Source: an uncultured Lachnospiraceae bacterium
Lineage (GTDB): Bacteria > Bacillota_A > Clostridia > Lachnospirales > Lachnospiraceae
Length of the DNA: 6,482 nt
Direction of reading: 5' to 3'
Assembly (NCBI GenBank): GCA_947564305.1
Contig: CANOBT010000253.1
Coordinates: forward strand, 1 to 6,482
The translations under genes and the position numbers were made by a program. Every line of letters starts with the position of its first letter. Position 1 is the first letter of the stretch. The notes below the pieces were generated by a model, which was not told the DNA's origin, searched no databases, and saw only the letters and a list, made by a program, of their open reading frames with translations. Positions 1 to 5,768 of the stretch are shown here, in pieces.

Positions 1-316
1 GATCGGTTCCCGGAGCAAGATACGGCGTTTCCCCCGGCTCCACCTGCCAGCTCAGCCAGCCCTTCACCTGCTCCAGTGAAAACAGGCCGTAAAAAGGCCC
101 GGCTCCGCCGTTCCCCGCCTGCAGCAGAAAGTTACGGTAGCCGTCCGGAAGCGAGATCCCTGTTTCCCGCTCAAATGCTTCAATCTCTTTGAGAGACGCC
201 GGCGGATTCCATTGATATTTATGATGTTCTGCGCCAAATTGTTTCAGATCGGCATCTGTGGCCCTTGCCTTTTCTAACAATGAACGCAATTCTTCTATCG
301 GAAATGTGTTTGACAT
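1..316 (-). CDS. SUKH (SMI1/KNR4-like) immunity-type protein, 3' end cut by window
   Basis: The frame opens with ATG at 316 and runs off the window edge, giving the N-terminal 105 residues. A good Shine-Dalgarno (AAGGGAG, 326-332) lies 9 nt before the start. After a helical N-terminus (residues 5-30), residues 41-78 carry the SMI1/KNR4 signature: an amphipathic helix with FERETG, then the ISLPDGYRNFLL segment and the glycine-rich GNGGAGPFYGLFSLE. SUKH proteins are known mainly as cytoplasmic immunity proteins that bind and neutralise secreted nuclease or other polymorphic toxins. No catalytic role is expected. The gene lies 30 nt after the 272-aa gene and is distinctly GC-richer than it (about 53% overall), which suggests a different origin. 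The family call is from visible motifs; the toxin partner is unknown. Confidence 0.88.
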   Translation of the reverse strand, partial: MSNTFPIEELRSLLEKARATDADLKQFGAEHHKYQWNPPASLKEIEAFERETGISLPDGYRNFLLQAGNGGAGPFYGLFSLEQVKGWLSWQVEPGETPYLAPGTD

Positions 317-325
317 TGCCTTATA

Positions 326-332
326 CTCCCTT
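326..332 (-). promoter_or_regulatory. Shine-Dalgarno site for the partial SUKH gene
   Basis: AAGGGAG on the minus strand, 9 nt before the ATG at 316. It fixes the start of the edge-truncated SUKH gene. Confidence 0.7.
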
Positions 333-346
333 TTCTCTTATATCCA

Positions 347-1165
347 CTAAAGAAGCTCTTTTTTCTTTAACCGGATTGTTTGACCCTCCGAGGACAGCAT
401 AACACCCCATACTTTATTTAATGCAATCTGTTCAATCTCTTGCATTTTATCAATAATATTTGCTTTTGTATCGTCTCTCTGTATCATTGAAAGCACTTCC
501 TGTATCGTATCATAATTTTCCTGATCATCCACAGATACCTCTCGCCCAGATCGTTTATTCAGCTCAATACCCTTTTTTAAACCGCATAATGCCCTTTCCA
601 ATAGTAAGATGCTTTTTTCAAAGTTTCCTTTCCAAATTTCACCATACCCCAAAGATAAAAAACTCAAGGCATTATCATTTTTATGAGTGATACTATATTG
701 AAAACCATCACAACTCCACGTTTCGGATAAATTCAAAAAGCGATCATAAGAAAAAGTTTTCAAACATGAAAATATTTCCTGATTAAATTGAGGATGAATA
801 ATCTCTGCCCAAAGCGTTTTCATTTGCTGAATATCGTAAAATTCTTTATAGCTTGTTGTATCTTCTATGGCAAGATCATAATAAACGCTATAAATATCCT
901 CTTTTTTGTCACCATGCGGGCAAAATGTTTTTTCAGCATAAATATGGTTTTTATAAGAGCCTGCAGGGGAAACCAATACATGGATACGCGTCCTGTTATA
1001 TGAAATCTCTGGCCATACAATTTGTACAAAATGTTCCGCAATTTTAACCAGATGTTTCCCTTTTCGGGGGCTAAGGACAAATCCGTCAGCCTCACACATC
1101 GCCTTTAACTGCTGATACAGAAATTTGTTCATTTCTGTGGTACTCCAAAATTTTTCAGCGTCCAT
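347..1165 (-). CDS. 272-aa hypothetical protein, DUF4304-like N-terminus plus TPR-like hairpin
   Basis: The ATG at 1165 has AGGAG (1173-1177) 7 nt upstream, and TAG ends the gene at 347. There is no signal peptide or membrane helix, so the protein is probably cytoplasmic. Residues 12-130 have the layout of small immunity-type folds: a start helix (MNKFLYQQLKAMCEADGF), then alternating strands (HLVKIAEHFVQIVW, RIHVLVSP) and later helices. This loosely resembles DUF4304 proteins, a family often met beside toxin loci, but the match is from memory of the pattern and is weak. Residues 166-198 (ALSFLSLGYGEIWKGNFEKS onward) look like one TPR-type helical hairpin, followed by a charged helical tail to residue 272. 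The gene is AT-rich, about 30% GC in places. A role as an immunity protein is inferred only from its neighbours. Confidence 0.8.
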   Translation of the reverse strand: MDAEKFWSTTEMNKFLYQQLKAMCEADGFVLSPRKGKHLVKIAEHFVQIVWPEISYNRTRIHVLVSPAGSYKNHIYAEKTFCPHGDKKEDIYSVYYDLAIEDTTSYKEFYDIQQMKTLWAEIIHPQFNQEIFSCLKTFSYDRFLNLSETWSCDGFQYSITHKNDNALSFLSLGYGEIWKGNFEKSILLLERALCGLKKGIELNKRSGREVSVDDQENYDTIQEVLSMIQRDDTKANIIDKMQEIEQIALNKVWGVMLSSEGQTIRLKKKELL

Positions 1166-1175
1166 TGAAATGCTC

Positions 1176-1289
1176 CTAAAATGATTTTCTATTTTCCATA
1201 GCTTCTGAAAAGTTAAAACTATTCTCTGTTCCTAATATGCCGTTTCCGTTAGTGTCTGAATTTACAAAAACATAAAAATTATAGTTACA
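1176..1289 (-). other. 119-nt intergenic stretch holding an open frame without a start; possible gene remnant
   Basis: Between the 177-aa gene and the 272-aa gene lies the largest gap of the window (1166-1284). One minus-strand frame is open for 37 codons, from just after a TGA at 1290-1292 to a TAG at 1176-1178, with no ATG, GTG or TTG near its beginning. Its translation includes NSDTNGNGILGTENSFNFSE, which is asparagine-rich. It could be the tail of a deleted gene or a chance open frame in AT-rich DNA. I saw no convincing promoter pair or terminator hairpin here. Confidence 0.2.
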
Positions 1290-1818
1290 TCAAATTGTTG
1301 AATAAATAATTGCTTTCTTTCCAATTTTCCAGATAAATACTTTCATCACAGTGGGAGCCAACACCATCACATTGTCCAACATACAGCGGCTTTCCATTTC
1401 GCACAACCCACTGTAACCCATGCTCTGGTTCCCATGCGCATTCTGAAAAAACAGATATCGAATAGCATCCTGCAATCTCTTTGTCGATATACATTTCAAC
1501 TGGCATAATATATGGCAGGATGTTCGTGGATACGTCTAACTCTTTTGAATATTCCATATCCTCAAACTCAAACATAAATGTGAGTGGTTCCCCGTTACAC
1601 CTTTCCTCGTCATAGAAAAAGCGGATACTTGCCTTTAAGAGTTGCTCAACAGCCGATTTGTCTAAATTCAATAACTGAGAGACACATTTTTCCGCATATT
1701 CGATTGAGACATCAGCACCTTCACCCCATCGAACTTTCACTTCACATCCAAAAAGCGGCCAATAAATTTTTCCAGTCAGTTTATAAAGATTATCATCAGC
1801 TTTTATATTAGTAATCAT
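1285..1818 (-). CDS. 177-aa putative immunity-type protein (DUF6985-like)
   Basis: This soluble, acidic protein starts at ATG 1818 and ends at TAA 1285. Three parts stand out. Residues 14-31 hold a strand pair (LTGKIYWPLFGCEVKVRW). Residues 38-67 hold a helix (VSIEYAEKCVSQLL, then LLKASIRFFYDE). Residues 127-148 hold the motif CAWEPEHGLQWVVRNGKPLY. The WEPEHGL-x-W-x-x-R-x-GK-x-LYVG block is one I associate with DUF6985-type proteins of clostridial toxin-immunity regions; that name is from memory and tentative. The start has no clear Shine-Dalgarno, only a weak GGGTTG. The domain begins near residue 12 and the same frame meets a stop at 1852-1854 without another start codon, so ATG 1818 is the only sensible choice. 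Function is unproven. Confidence 0.82.
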   Translation of the reverse strand: MITNIKADDNLYKLTGKIYWPLFGCEVKVRWGEGADVSIEYAEKCVSQLLNLDKSAVEQLLKASIRFFYDEERCNGEPLTFMFEFEDMEYSKELDVSTNILPYIMPVEMYIDKEIAGCYSISVFSECAWEPEHGLQWVVRNGKPLYVGQCDGVGSHCDESIYLENWKESNYLFNNLM

Positions 1819-1888
1819 GTCTACAACCCATTCAGTTTTTCGGAATTTCTTTTATGTCTGTGTCGCCTCGTCTGCACTTTTGTCCCAC

Positions 1889-2602
1889 TCATCTCCGATG
1901 GGAACCTGCATTTTGAAAGCCTTTTTTAATCCCCCACACAATCACGGCAGCGGCCACGCACACAGCAAGCCGGAGCAGAACATCCAGCATCCAGCTTACT
2001 TTCCCATGACGGTACATATCCAGCACATAAACTGGATTCACGTCATAGTCCTCCGCCATCTGGTTCAGCATCCGGCGCTCCTCTGTGGTGGTATAACGTA
2101 CATAACCAGTTGGATAATTGTCCGCTCCTGTTAATGCCAGATAATCGTCAAAATACACACAAAGCCAGGAACCATCTTCTAGCTTCAGCAAATGGTAACG
2201 GTTATAATAACCGCCCACGAAGCCCTGTACAAATCGCTGTAAAGGCGGAATAGGGTAATCGGCATAAATGTATTCCGAAACGCTTACTGACCTTTTCACA
2301 CCGCTATTATGATGCATATGTACGCCTGCCTGCTCCGAATCCCGCAGACGTGCCAACGGGCAAGCTGCCAATTCGTTATCGTTCACGGTAACCGGGGTAT
2401 CGCTCAAAAAGCAAGTTTCTATATCTTCCTGTTGCTGGAGCCGCTGAACATCCACACTAGGCCGCTGCCCCTGTTCTGTTCCCTCCCCGGCCCACAGATC
2501 ATACACCCAGCCAGTGGGAGCGGATAGCATCACCAGGAAGACAAGCGTGGCACATATTGTATTCCGGAGAATTATACATAAAGAGAATGATTCTTTTTTC
2601 AT
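1889..2602 (-). CDS. 237-aa bitopic membrane protein of unknown function, possible frameshift near 3' end
   Basis: I chose ATG 2602 (MKKESFSLC) rather than the ATG at 2629, because AAGGA (2611-2615) sits 8 nt before it and the longer form would overlap the Sel1 gene. The gap to the Sel1 stop is 2 nt, so translation is probably coupled. Residues 9-34 form an N-terminal membrane anchor or uncleaved signal. Residues 35-203 are a soluble, probably extracytoplasmic domain with a VQGFVGGYYNRYHLLKLEDG segment and SWLCVYFDDYLAL (145-157). Residues 204-225 form a second membrane helix, so both ends would be cytoplasmic. I do not recognise the family. The tail GFQNAGSHRR follows an A6 run at 1922-1927; skipping one base there opens a hydrophilic 20-residue tail that ends at TAA 1852, which may be the ancestral C-terminus. 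Confidence 0.8.
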   Translation of the reverse strand: MKKESFSLCIILRNTICATLVFLVMLSAPTGWVYDLWAGEGTEQGQRPSVDVQRLQQQEDIETCFLSDTPVTVNDNELAACPLARLRDSEQAGVHMHHNSGVKRSVSVSEYIYADYPIPPLQRFVQGFVGGYYNRYHLLKLEDGSWLCVYFDDYLALTGADNYPTGYVRYTTTEERRMLNQMAEDYDVNPVYVLDMYRHGKVSWMLDVLLRLAVCVAAAVIVWGIKKGFQNAGSHRR

Positions 2603-2604
2603 AG

Positions 2605-3330
2605 TTAAAATCCTTTTTCTTTCAACCATAAATCAGCGTCTGGATAACCTAGCTTTGCAGATACTCGATACCACTCTATTGCTTTTGTAAAATCTTTAAG
2701 TATACCTGTCCCGGTTTCGTACAGTTCTGCAAGGTGATACGCCGTATCGCCAATGCCCTTTTCCGCCCCTTTCATATACCATTCTATAGCATGCTCAAAA
2801 TCTCCAAGTTTTTCATAGCACCATCCAATTTGATGTTCCACAGCCCCCTGCATTCCCAACTCCAACGCTTTCGTGTACCAATAAATTGCCTTTTTGTAAT
2901 TTCTGGATTTTCCTTCACAATATCTATCTCCCAGTATATGTGCGGCAGACGCCATTCCTCCCTCAGCAGCCTTTTCGTACCAATAGCGGCTCATTTTATA
3001 ATTCATCGAAATTCCCAATCCATAGGAATATAAGAAACCAAGTTCATATTGTGCCGGAGCATATCCCTGTTCAGCGGCCTTGCTGTACCATTCAAATGCC
3101 TTTTTATTTTTGTTGCTGTTTTTCCTATAATTATAGTAGTAATAGCCCAGCTGGTGCTGTGCCCTTGCATCCCCCTGCTCAGCGGCTGTCTGCCAACACT
3201 CAACCGCCTGCTTTTGGTAAGATACCATCTCACTGCGCCCCTCTGAAGAATCGATTTTGTGCTGTTTTATCAGCTGTTCTGCGGTTTCCCACAGTTCCAT
3301 CCCTTTTTGATATAATTCTTCCATATTCAT
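2605..3330 (-). CDS. Sel1-repeat (SLR/TPR-like) protein
   Basis: A cytoplasmic helical-repeat protein of 241 aa. About five and a half Sel1-like repeats follow each other from residue 42 to 237, each with a W/Y-x-x-x-A-A/G-E-x-G core: ECWQTAAEQGDARAQHQLGY (44-63), EWYSKAAEQGYAPAQYELGF (80-99), YWYEKAAEGGMASAAHILGD, YWYTKALELGMQGAVEHQIG, EWYMKGAEKGIGDTAYHLAE and EWYRVSAKLGYPDADLW. The repeat spacing is near 36 residues, with shorter copies of 33-34. Sel1 repeats form alpha-solenoids that bind other proteins and are not enzymes. There is no signal peptide. Two starts are possible: ATG 3330, or ATG 3324 two codons on, which has AAGAG at a better distance. The stop lies 2 nt before the membrane-protein gene, so the two may work as a pair. 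In toxin-immunity regions such proteins are sometimes treated as immunity factors; that is inference here. Confidence 0.93.
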   Translation of the reverse strand: MNMEELYQKGMELWETAEQLIKQHKIDSSEGRSEMVSYQKQAVECWQTAAEQGDARAQHQLGYYYYNYRKNSNKNKKAFEWYSKAAEQGYAPAQYELGFLYSYGLGISMNYKMSRYWYEKAAEGGMASAAHILGDRYCEGKSRNYKKAIYWYTKALELGMQGAVEHQIGWCYEKLGDFEHAIEWYMKGAEKGIGDTAYHLAELYETGTGILKDFTKAIEWYRVSAKLGYPDADLWLKEKGF

Positions 3331-3346
3331 TGTCTCTTATAAACAC

Positions 3347-3363
3347 TTCTATCGCCCATAGAA
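3347..3363 (-). repeat. Short perfect inverted repeat in the leader of the Sel1 gene
   Basis: On the minus strand TTCTAT-GGGCG-ATAGAA forms a 6-bp stem with a 5-nt loop, in the 53-nt gap before the Sel1 gene. There is no U-tract, so it is not a typical terminator. It may be an operator half-site pair, an mRNA leader hairpin or chance. Confidence 0.2.
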
Positions 3364-3383
3364 TAGATTGAAAAATCCGTCTA

Positions 3384-4532
3384 TCATAGATTCCTGGTTT
3401 GCAGATAATCATTTAGAGCCTCCAGCAATTCTCCATTCATAGCTTTCGGCTTTTTCTGCAATACCCCAGTTATCACTTCCATAAAATCAGCTCCGCTGCA
3501 TAGAACGTATAACGGTTCTCTTTTTGCAGTAACAGGACAAATGCTTTCCCCGTTTTCTCCTTTCTGGGGAGGCTTATCTGCCTGGCAATAATCAGACAGG
3601 CTAACTTTTGTTTTTGGGATTTTTGTGTAAATATAGTATTGGCTTAGTTCATCCTCCCTTTCCCTGTCCTTTATGCAAAGCCTGGCTTCTTCAAACAGAT
3701 ATTCCAAACTGTCAAGGTCTAAAAAGATATGCTCTGCATCGCTACGGTTGATTGCAGACAGGGACATCTCCCCTTCGGCTGTAGCACCAACAAAAAGAGC
3801 ATTTCTGTTCTCATCATAGCAGCAAAAGACTTTTCCGCTGCTGGCTTTGTACTTTTTGATGGCAGCATAATCAATACCATACCGTTTCAACACGGACTTA
3901 CTTGCAACCCAGTCATCCTTTTTGAGATCAAAGTATTCCTCATACCGCCACCCCTTTGTTTCCAGTTCGTATTCCGCACTCTGATAGTCCACGCAGGCAA
4001 GCGCTTCTATCAATACGTTCAGCAGAAAATCGGATAATTTTTCATGTTCTAGTTTCCACATTGAAAAACTGTCTGCATCTTTGTGCCAGTACACAGGAGG
4101 ATCGTCTTTCTGCAGATCTTCTATGCGGATGCCAAACTCGCCCATCCCGCCTGCGTAATCACTGCCAATCACAAGATAATTGTCAACCGTCTGGGACCAT
4201 TCTTCTGCCGGAAGCTGAAAAAGATCGTAGAGTGAGCGCTCATACTTGCCAGGACGCTTTGACCAACAGTCTTTACGGTCGTCTATCATTTCCTGTAGCT
4301 GGTCATAAAATGTGCAAGGAATATGCGCAGACGTTTTATGCTCCATTTTCCCAATCCAAAGATTGGACGTACCCAAAAGAGGACAGTCCACCATCAGCTC
4401 CATAAATTCTGTGTAGGCTTTCGGCAGGCTTATCTGTTTCTCCTGCTTTAATTTTTCAAGCCATTCCCCGCCTGTTGGCTGGTCATAACCCAGCATTTTT
4501 AGCATTTCAACAGCAGATAAGTCATATTTCAT
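3384..4532 (-). CDS. SUKH (SMI1/KNR4-like) protein with long C-terminal extension
   Basis: ATG 4532 has a strong GGGAGG (4540-4545) 7 nt upstream. At 382 aa it is about twice the size of a plain SUKH protein. Residues 22-180 carry the SUKH pattern: a helix (GEWLEKLKQ), ISLPKAYTEFMELMVDC (34-50), SNLWIGKME (56-64), a central NYLVIGSDYAGG (118-129) leading to GEFGIRIEDL, and VYWHKDADSF (147-156) with a closing helix. SUKH proteins act as cytoplasmic toxin-neutralising partners. Residues 185-382 are a separate region with a strand-rich patch (GKVFCCYDENRNALFVGATA, 233-252) and a helix-rich end. I cannot name this part; it might be a second binding module. The protein has no signal peptide or membrane helix. 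The gene follows the SUKH-4-like gene by 18 nt, so they are very probably co-transcribed. Confidence 0.87.
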   Translation of the reverse strand: MKYDLSAVEMLKMLGYDQPTGGEWLEKLKQEKQISLPKAYTEFMELMVDCPLLGTSNLWIGKMEHKTSAHIPCTFYDQLQEMIDDRKDCWSKRPGKYERSLYDLFQLPAEEWSQTVDNYLVIGSDYAGGMGEFGIRIEDLQKDDPPVYWHKDADSFSMWKLEHEKLSDFLLNVLIEALACVDYQSAEYELETKGWRYEEYFDLKKDDWVASKSVLKRYGIDYAAIKKYKASSGKVFCCYDENRNALFVGATAEGEMSLSAINRSDAEHIFLDLDSLEYLFEEARLCIKDREREDELSQYYIYTKIPKTKVSLSDYCQADKPPQKGENGESICPVTAKREPLYVLCSGADFMEVITGVLQKKPKAMNGELLEALNDYLQTRNL

Positions 4533-4539
4533 ATTCGTT

Positions 4540-4545
4540 CCTCCC
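4540..4545 (-). promoter_or_regulatory. Shine-Dalgarno site for the 382-aa SUKH gene
   Basis: GGGAGG on the minus strand, 7 nt before ATG 4532, in the 18-nt gap after the SUKH-4-like gene. Confidence 0.75.
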
Positions 4546-4550
4546 GTTAT

Positions 4551-5117
4551 TTATAAAATGTCTGGTTCACACATCCTGCGCCAGAAGTATTTTCGCCATT
4601 TTACAGATTCCGGATCAATTTCTTTCAGCTTATTTAAAATTGGCTCATACATTTCTTTATGGTCAAAAAGGCTGAACTTTGGGTTTATGGCCAGATTCTT
4701 ATCAACCTCATCCCGAAGCTGTTGATAAAAAGAGAGCCATATCCCCAGACAATCAATAAACTGGCCAATGCTGTCATTAGCAAAAACTGGTATTTCTACA
4801 GAGTTTCCCCAGCTGTCTGCACGCCCTTTTTGTATTTGATAAACTTCCTGTGTTTTCATATCAATCGTCAGCTCCCCCATCATATCCATTGATGCAATGT
4901 CCAAAAAAGTGTTTTGCAGATGGGCGTGCTTTTTTATATAGGGCATATCCAAAAATGTTAGCGATGCATTTGGAGTAATTTCATAACCCGCATGGAGCGG
5001 AAGCCCTGTTTCTGTTAAAAATTCAAATATCTCTGTTGGCAGTTTCAACGGTTCCAATGTTTCTTTTGGGAATGGAATCAAAGATGCTTTATATTTTTCT
5101 GTTATTTCTATGTTCAT
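4551..5117 (-). CDS. SUKH-4-family immunity-type protein
   Basis: I chose ATG 5117 (MNIEITEKY, 188 aa) over the in-frame ATG at 5135, because GGGGGA (5124-5129) lies 6 nt before it while the upstream ATG has only a poorly spaced GGAAG. Features of SUKH-4 are visible in order: LPTEIFEFLTETGLP (27-41), a strand with LTFLDMPYI (53-61), GELTIDMKTQEVYQI (81-95), VFANDSIGQFIDCLGIWLSF (111-130) and a closing DPESVKWRKYFWRRM (168-182), where a tryptophan-rich C-terminal helix is typical. The length is normal for the family. Members are cytoplasmic immunity proteins against polymorphic toxins. It stands 43 nt after the acidic 134-aa gene and 18 nt before the 382-aa SUKH gene, so two SUKH relatives are in tandem. 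The toxin partner cannot be told from this sequence. Confidence 0.87.
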   Translation of the reverse strand: MNIEITEKYKASLIPFPKETLEPLKLPTEIFEFLTETGLPLHAGYEITPNASLTFLDMPYIKKHAHLQNTFLDIASMDMMGELTIDMKTQEVYQIQKGRADSWGNSVEIPVFANDSIGQFIDCLGIWLSFYQQLRDEVDKNLAINPKFSLFDHKEMYEPILNKLKEIDPESVKWRKYFWRRMCEPDIL

Positions 5118-5123
5118 GTTGGT

Positions 5124-5129
5124 TCCCCC
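5124..5129 (-). promoter_or_regulatory. Start-deciding Shine-Dalgarno for the SUKH-4-like gene
   Basis: GGGGGA on the minus strand, 6 nt before ATG 5117. It favours this start over the ATG at 5135, which is 18 nt upstream. Confidence 0.7.
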
Positions 5130-5160
5130 AATCATTACTTCCGGACAGGTGATAACAGAA

Positions 5161-5565
5161 TTATTCCGTTACCATGTTATAATATTCTTCCCCATTCTCC
5201 ATATATGGTACAGCATAAAACCGTTTTCCGATCAGAGTCCTCAGCTTTTGAATATCCGCCAGATCAAAAGAACCAAACTCCTGATAACAGATGGTTTCAC
5301 TTGTCTCATTTAACTGCTCATAAAAATCTGTGACAAAAAGGTTAAATTCATCCAGAAGCCCCTCAATCGGAACTTGCGTAAGATTTCTGGGTGACGCATC
5401 TTCTTCACCATAACAATCCGGCTCCATTTCAAATGTGAGAGATGTAACAAAAACCTCTTCATCGCCAACGCTATATCGACTTTTTGTTTTGTAAATCCCT
5501 TCTTCAATTTTTTGAAAATCAGATGTTGCATATTTTTCCGGTGTATAGTTCTTAAAATTTTTCAT
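5161..5565 (-). CDS. 134-aa acidic protein, unrecognised (candidate immunity gene)
   Basis: The likely start is ATG 5565 (MKNFKNYTPEKY). AAGGAG (5576-5581) lies 10 nt before it, and the longer reading from 5604 would overlap the membrane gene before it. Only 1 nt separates that gene's TAA from this ATG, so translation is probably coupled. The protein is soluble and acidic: I count 27 Asp/Glu against 12 Lys/Arg. Residues 36-48 look like a strand pair (EEVFVTSLTFEME), and residues 68-92 form an amphipathic helix (EGLLDEFNLFVTDFYEQL). The end (RFYAVPYMENGEEYYNMV, 115-132) is tyrosine-rich. I do not recognise a family. Small size, acidity and a place directly before two SUKH-type genes fit an immunity protein against a basic toxin domain, but nothing in the sequence proves this. 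Confidence 0.8.
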   Translation of the reverse strand: MKNFKNYTPEKYATSDFQKIEEGIYKTKSRYSVGDEEVFVTSLTFEMEPDCYGEEDASPRNLTQVPIEGLLDEFNLFVTDFYEQLNETSETICYQEFGSFDLADIQKLRTLIGKRFYAVPYMENGEEYYNMVTE

Positions 5566-5566
5566 G

Positions 5567-5743
5567 TTACTGTTTCTCCTTATTACCTTTACTAAAGTAT
5601 CCAATTACAGCCATCATAAAACCAGCCAACACAAGAATGACAGCAGGCCAGAAAACATATATCAGCATAATCTCTAATCCCGCAAGAATAAGTAATGCAA
5701 TACCAAAAAGCATCAAACTATTACCAAACATAATTTTTTTCAT
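5567..5743 (-). CDS. 58-aa two-helix membrane protein
   Basis: I chose ATG 5743 (MKKIMFGN) because a good Shine-Dalgarno (GAGGGTGATC, 5747-5756) precedes it; the longer frame from 5815 would overlap the end of the GGADG gene. After a basic N-terminus the protein is almost all membrane: helix one at about residues 9-30 and helix two at about 32-50, with a tight FWPA turn between them and a basic cytoplasmic tail (SKGNKEKQ). This gives an N-in, C-in hairpin if positive-inside holds. I do not recognise the family. It follows the GGADG gene by 25 nt and abuts the acidic 134-aa gene by 1 nt; its last codons contain that gene's ribosome binding site. It may be a toxin-resistance membrane factor or part of the small-membrane-protein group upstream. 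Confidence 0.78.
   Translation of the reverse strand: MKKIMFGNSLMLFGIALLILAGLEIMLIYVFWPAVILVLAGFMMAVIGYFSKGNKEKQ
5576..5581 (-). promoter_or_regulatory. Start-deciding Shine-Dalgarno for the 134-aa gene, inside the 58-aa gene
   Basis: AAGGAG on the minus strand, 10 nt before ATG 5565. It encodes Lys-Glu near the end of the 58-aa protein, so the two reading frames share this site. Confidence 0.7.
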
Positions 5744-5746
5744 TCT

Positions 5747-5756
5747 GATCACCCTC
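5747..5756 (-). promoter_or_regulatory. Extended Shine-Dalgarno for the 58-aa gene
   Basis: GAGGGTGATC matches the GGTGATC part of the 16S anti-SD complement exactly. It ends 3 nt before ATG 5743, which places its GG core about 8 nt from the start. It decides for the 58-aa form. Confidence 0.7.
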
Positions 5757-5768
5757 TCAAAATGGAAT

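Noticed and set aside
1919..1928. Programmed -1 ribosomal frameshift at the A6 run of the membrane-protein gene
   Set aside because: The run followed by G resembles the A AAA AAG slippery site, but the in-frame codons are AAA AAA GGC preceded by T, and the natural-looking tail is in the +1 frame, not the -1 frame. An insertion or sequencing error explains it better.
1817..2134. 105-codon plus-strand open frame opposite the bitopic membrane protein
   Set aside because: It is antisense to a protein with a clear anchor, domain and helix layout. Its composition (many His, Pro and Ser) is typical of a shadow frame.
2605..3330. Nucleotide-level tandem repeat in the Sel1 gene
   Set aside because: The periodicity is at protein level and the copies have diverged in DNA sequence, so it is not a separate DNA repeat or CRISPR-like array.
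2886..3371. 161-codon plus-strand open frame opposite the Sel1 gene
   Set aside because: It is the antisense shadow of a clear Sel1-repeat gene. Its product is rich in Cys, Ser, Pro and His with no domain pattern, and there is no good ribosome binding site.
3956..4405. 149-codon plus-strand open frame opposite the 382-aa SUKH gene
   Set aside because: It lies wholly inside the SUKH gene on the other strand, and its translation has no recognisable fold or motif.
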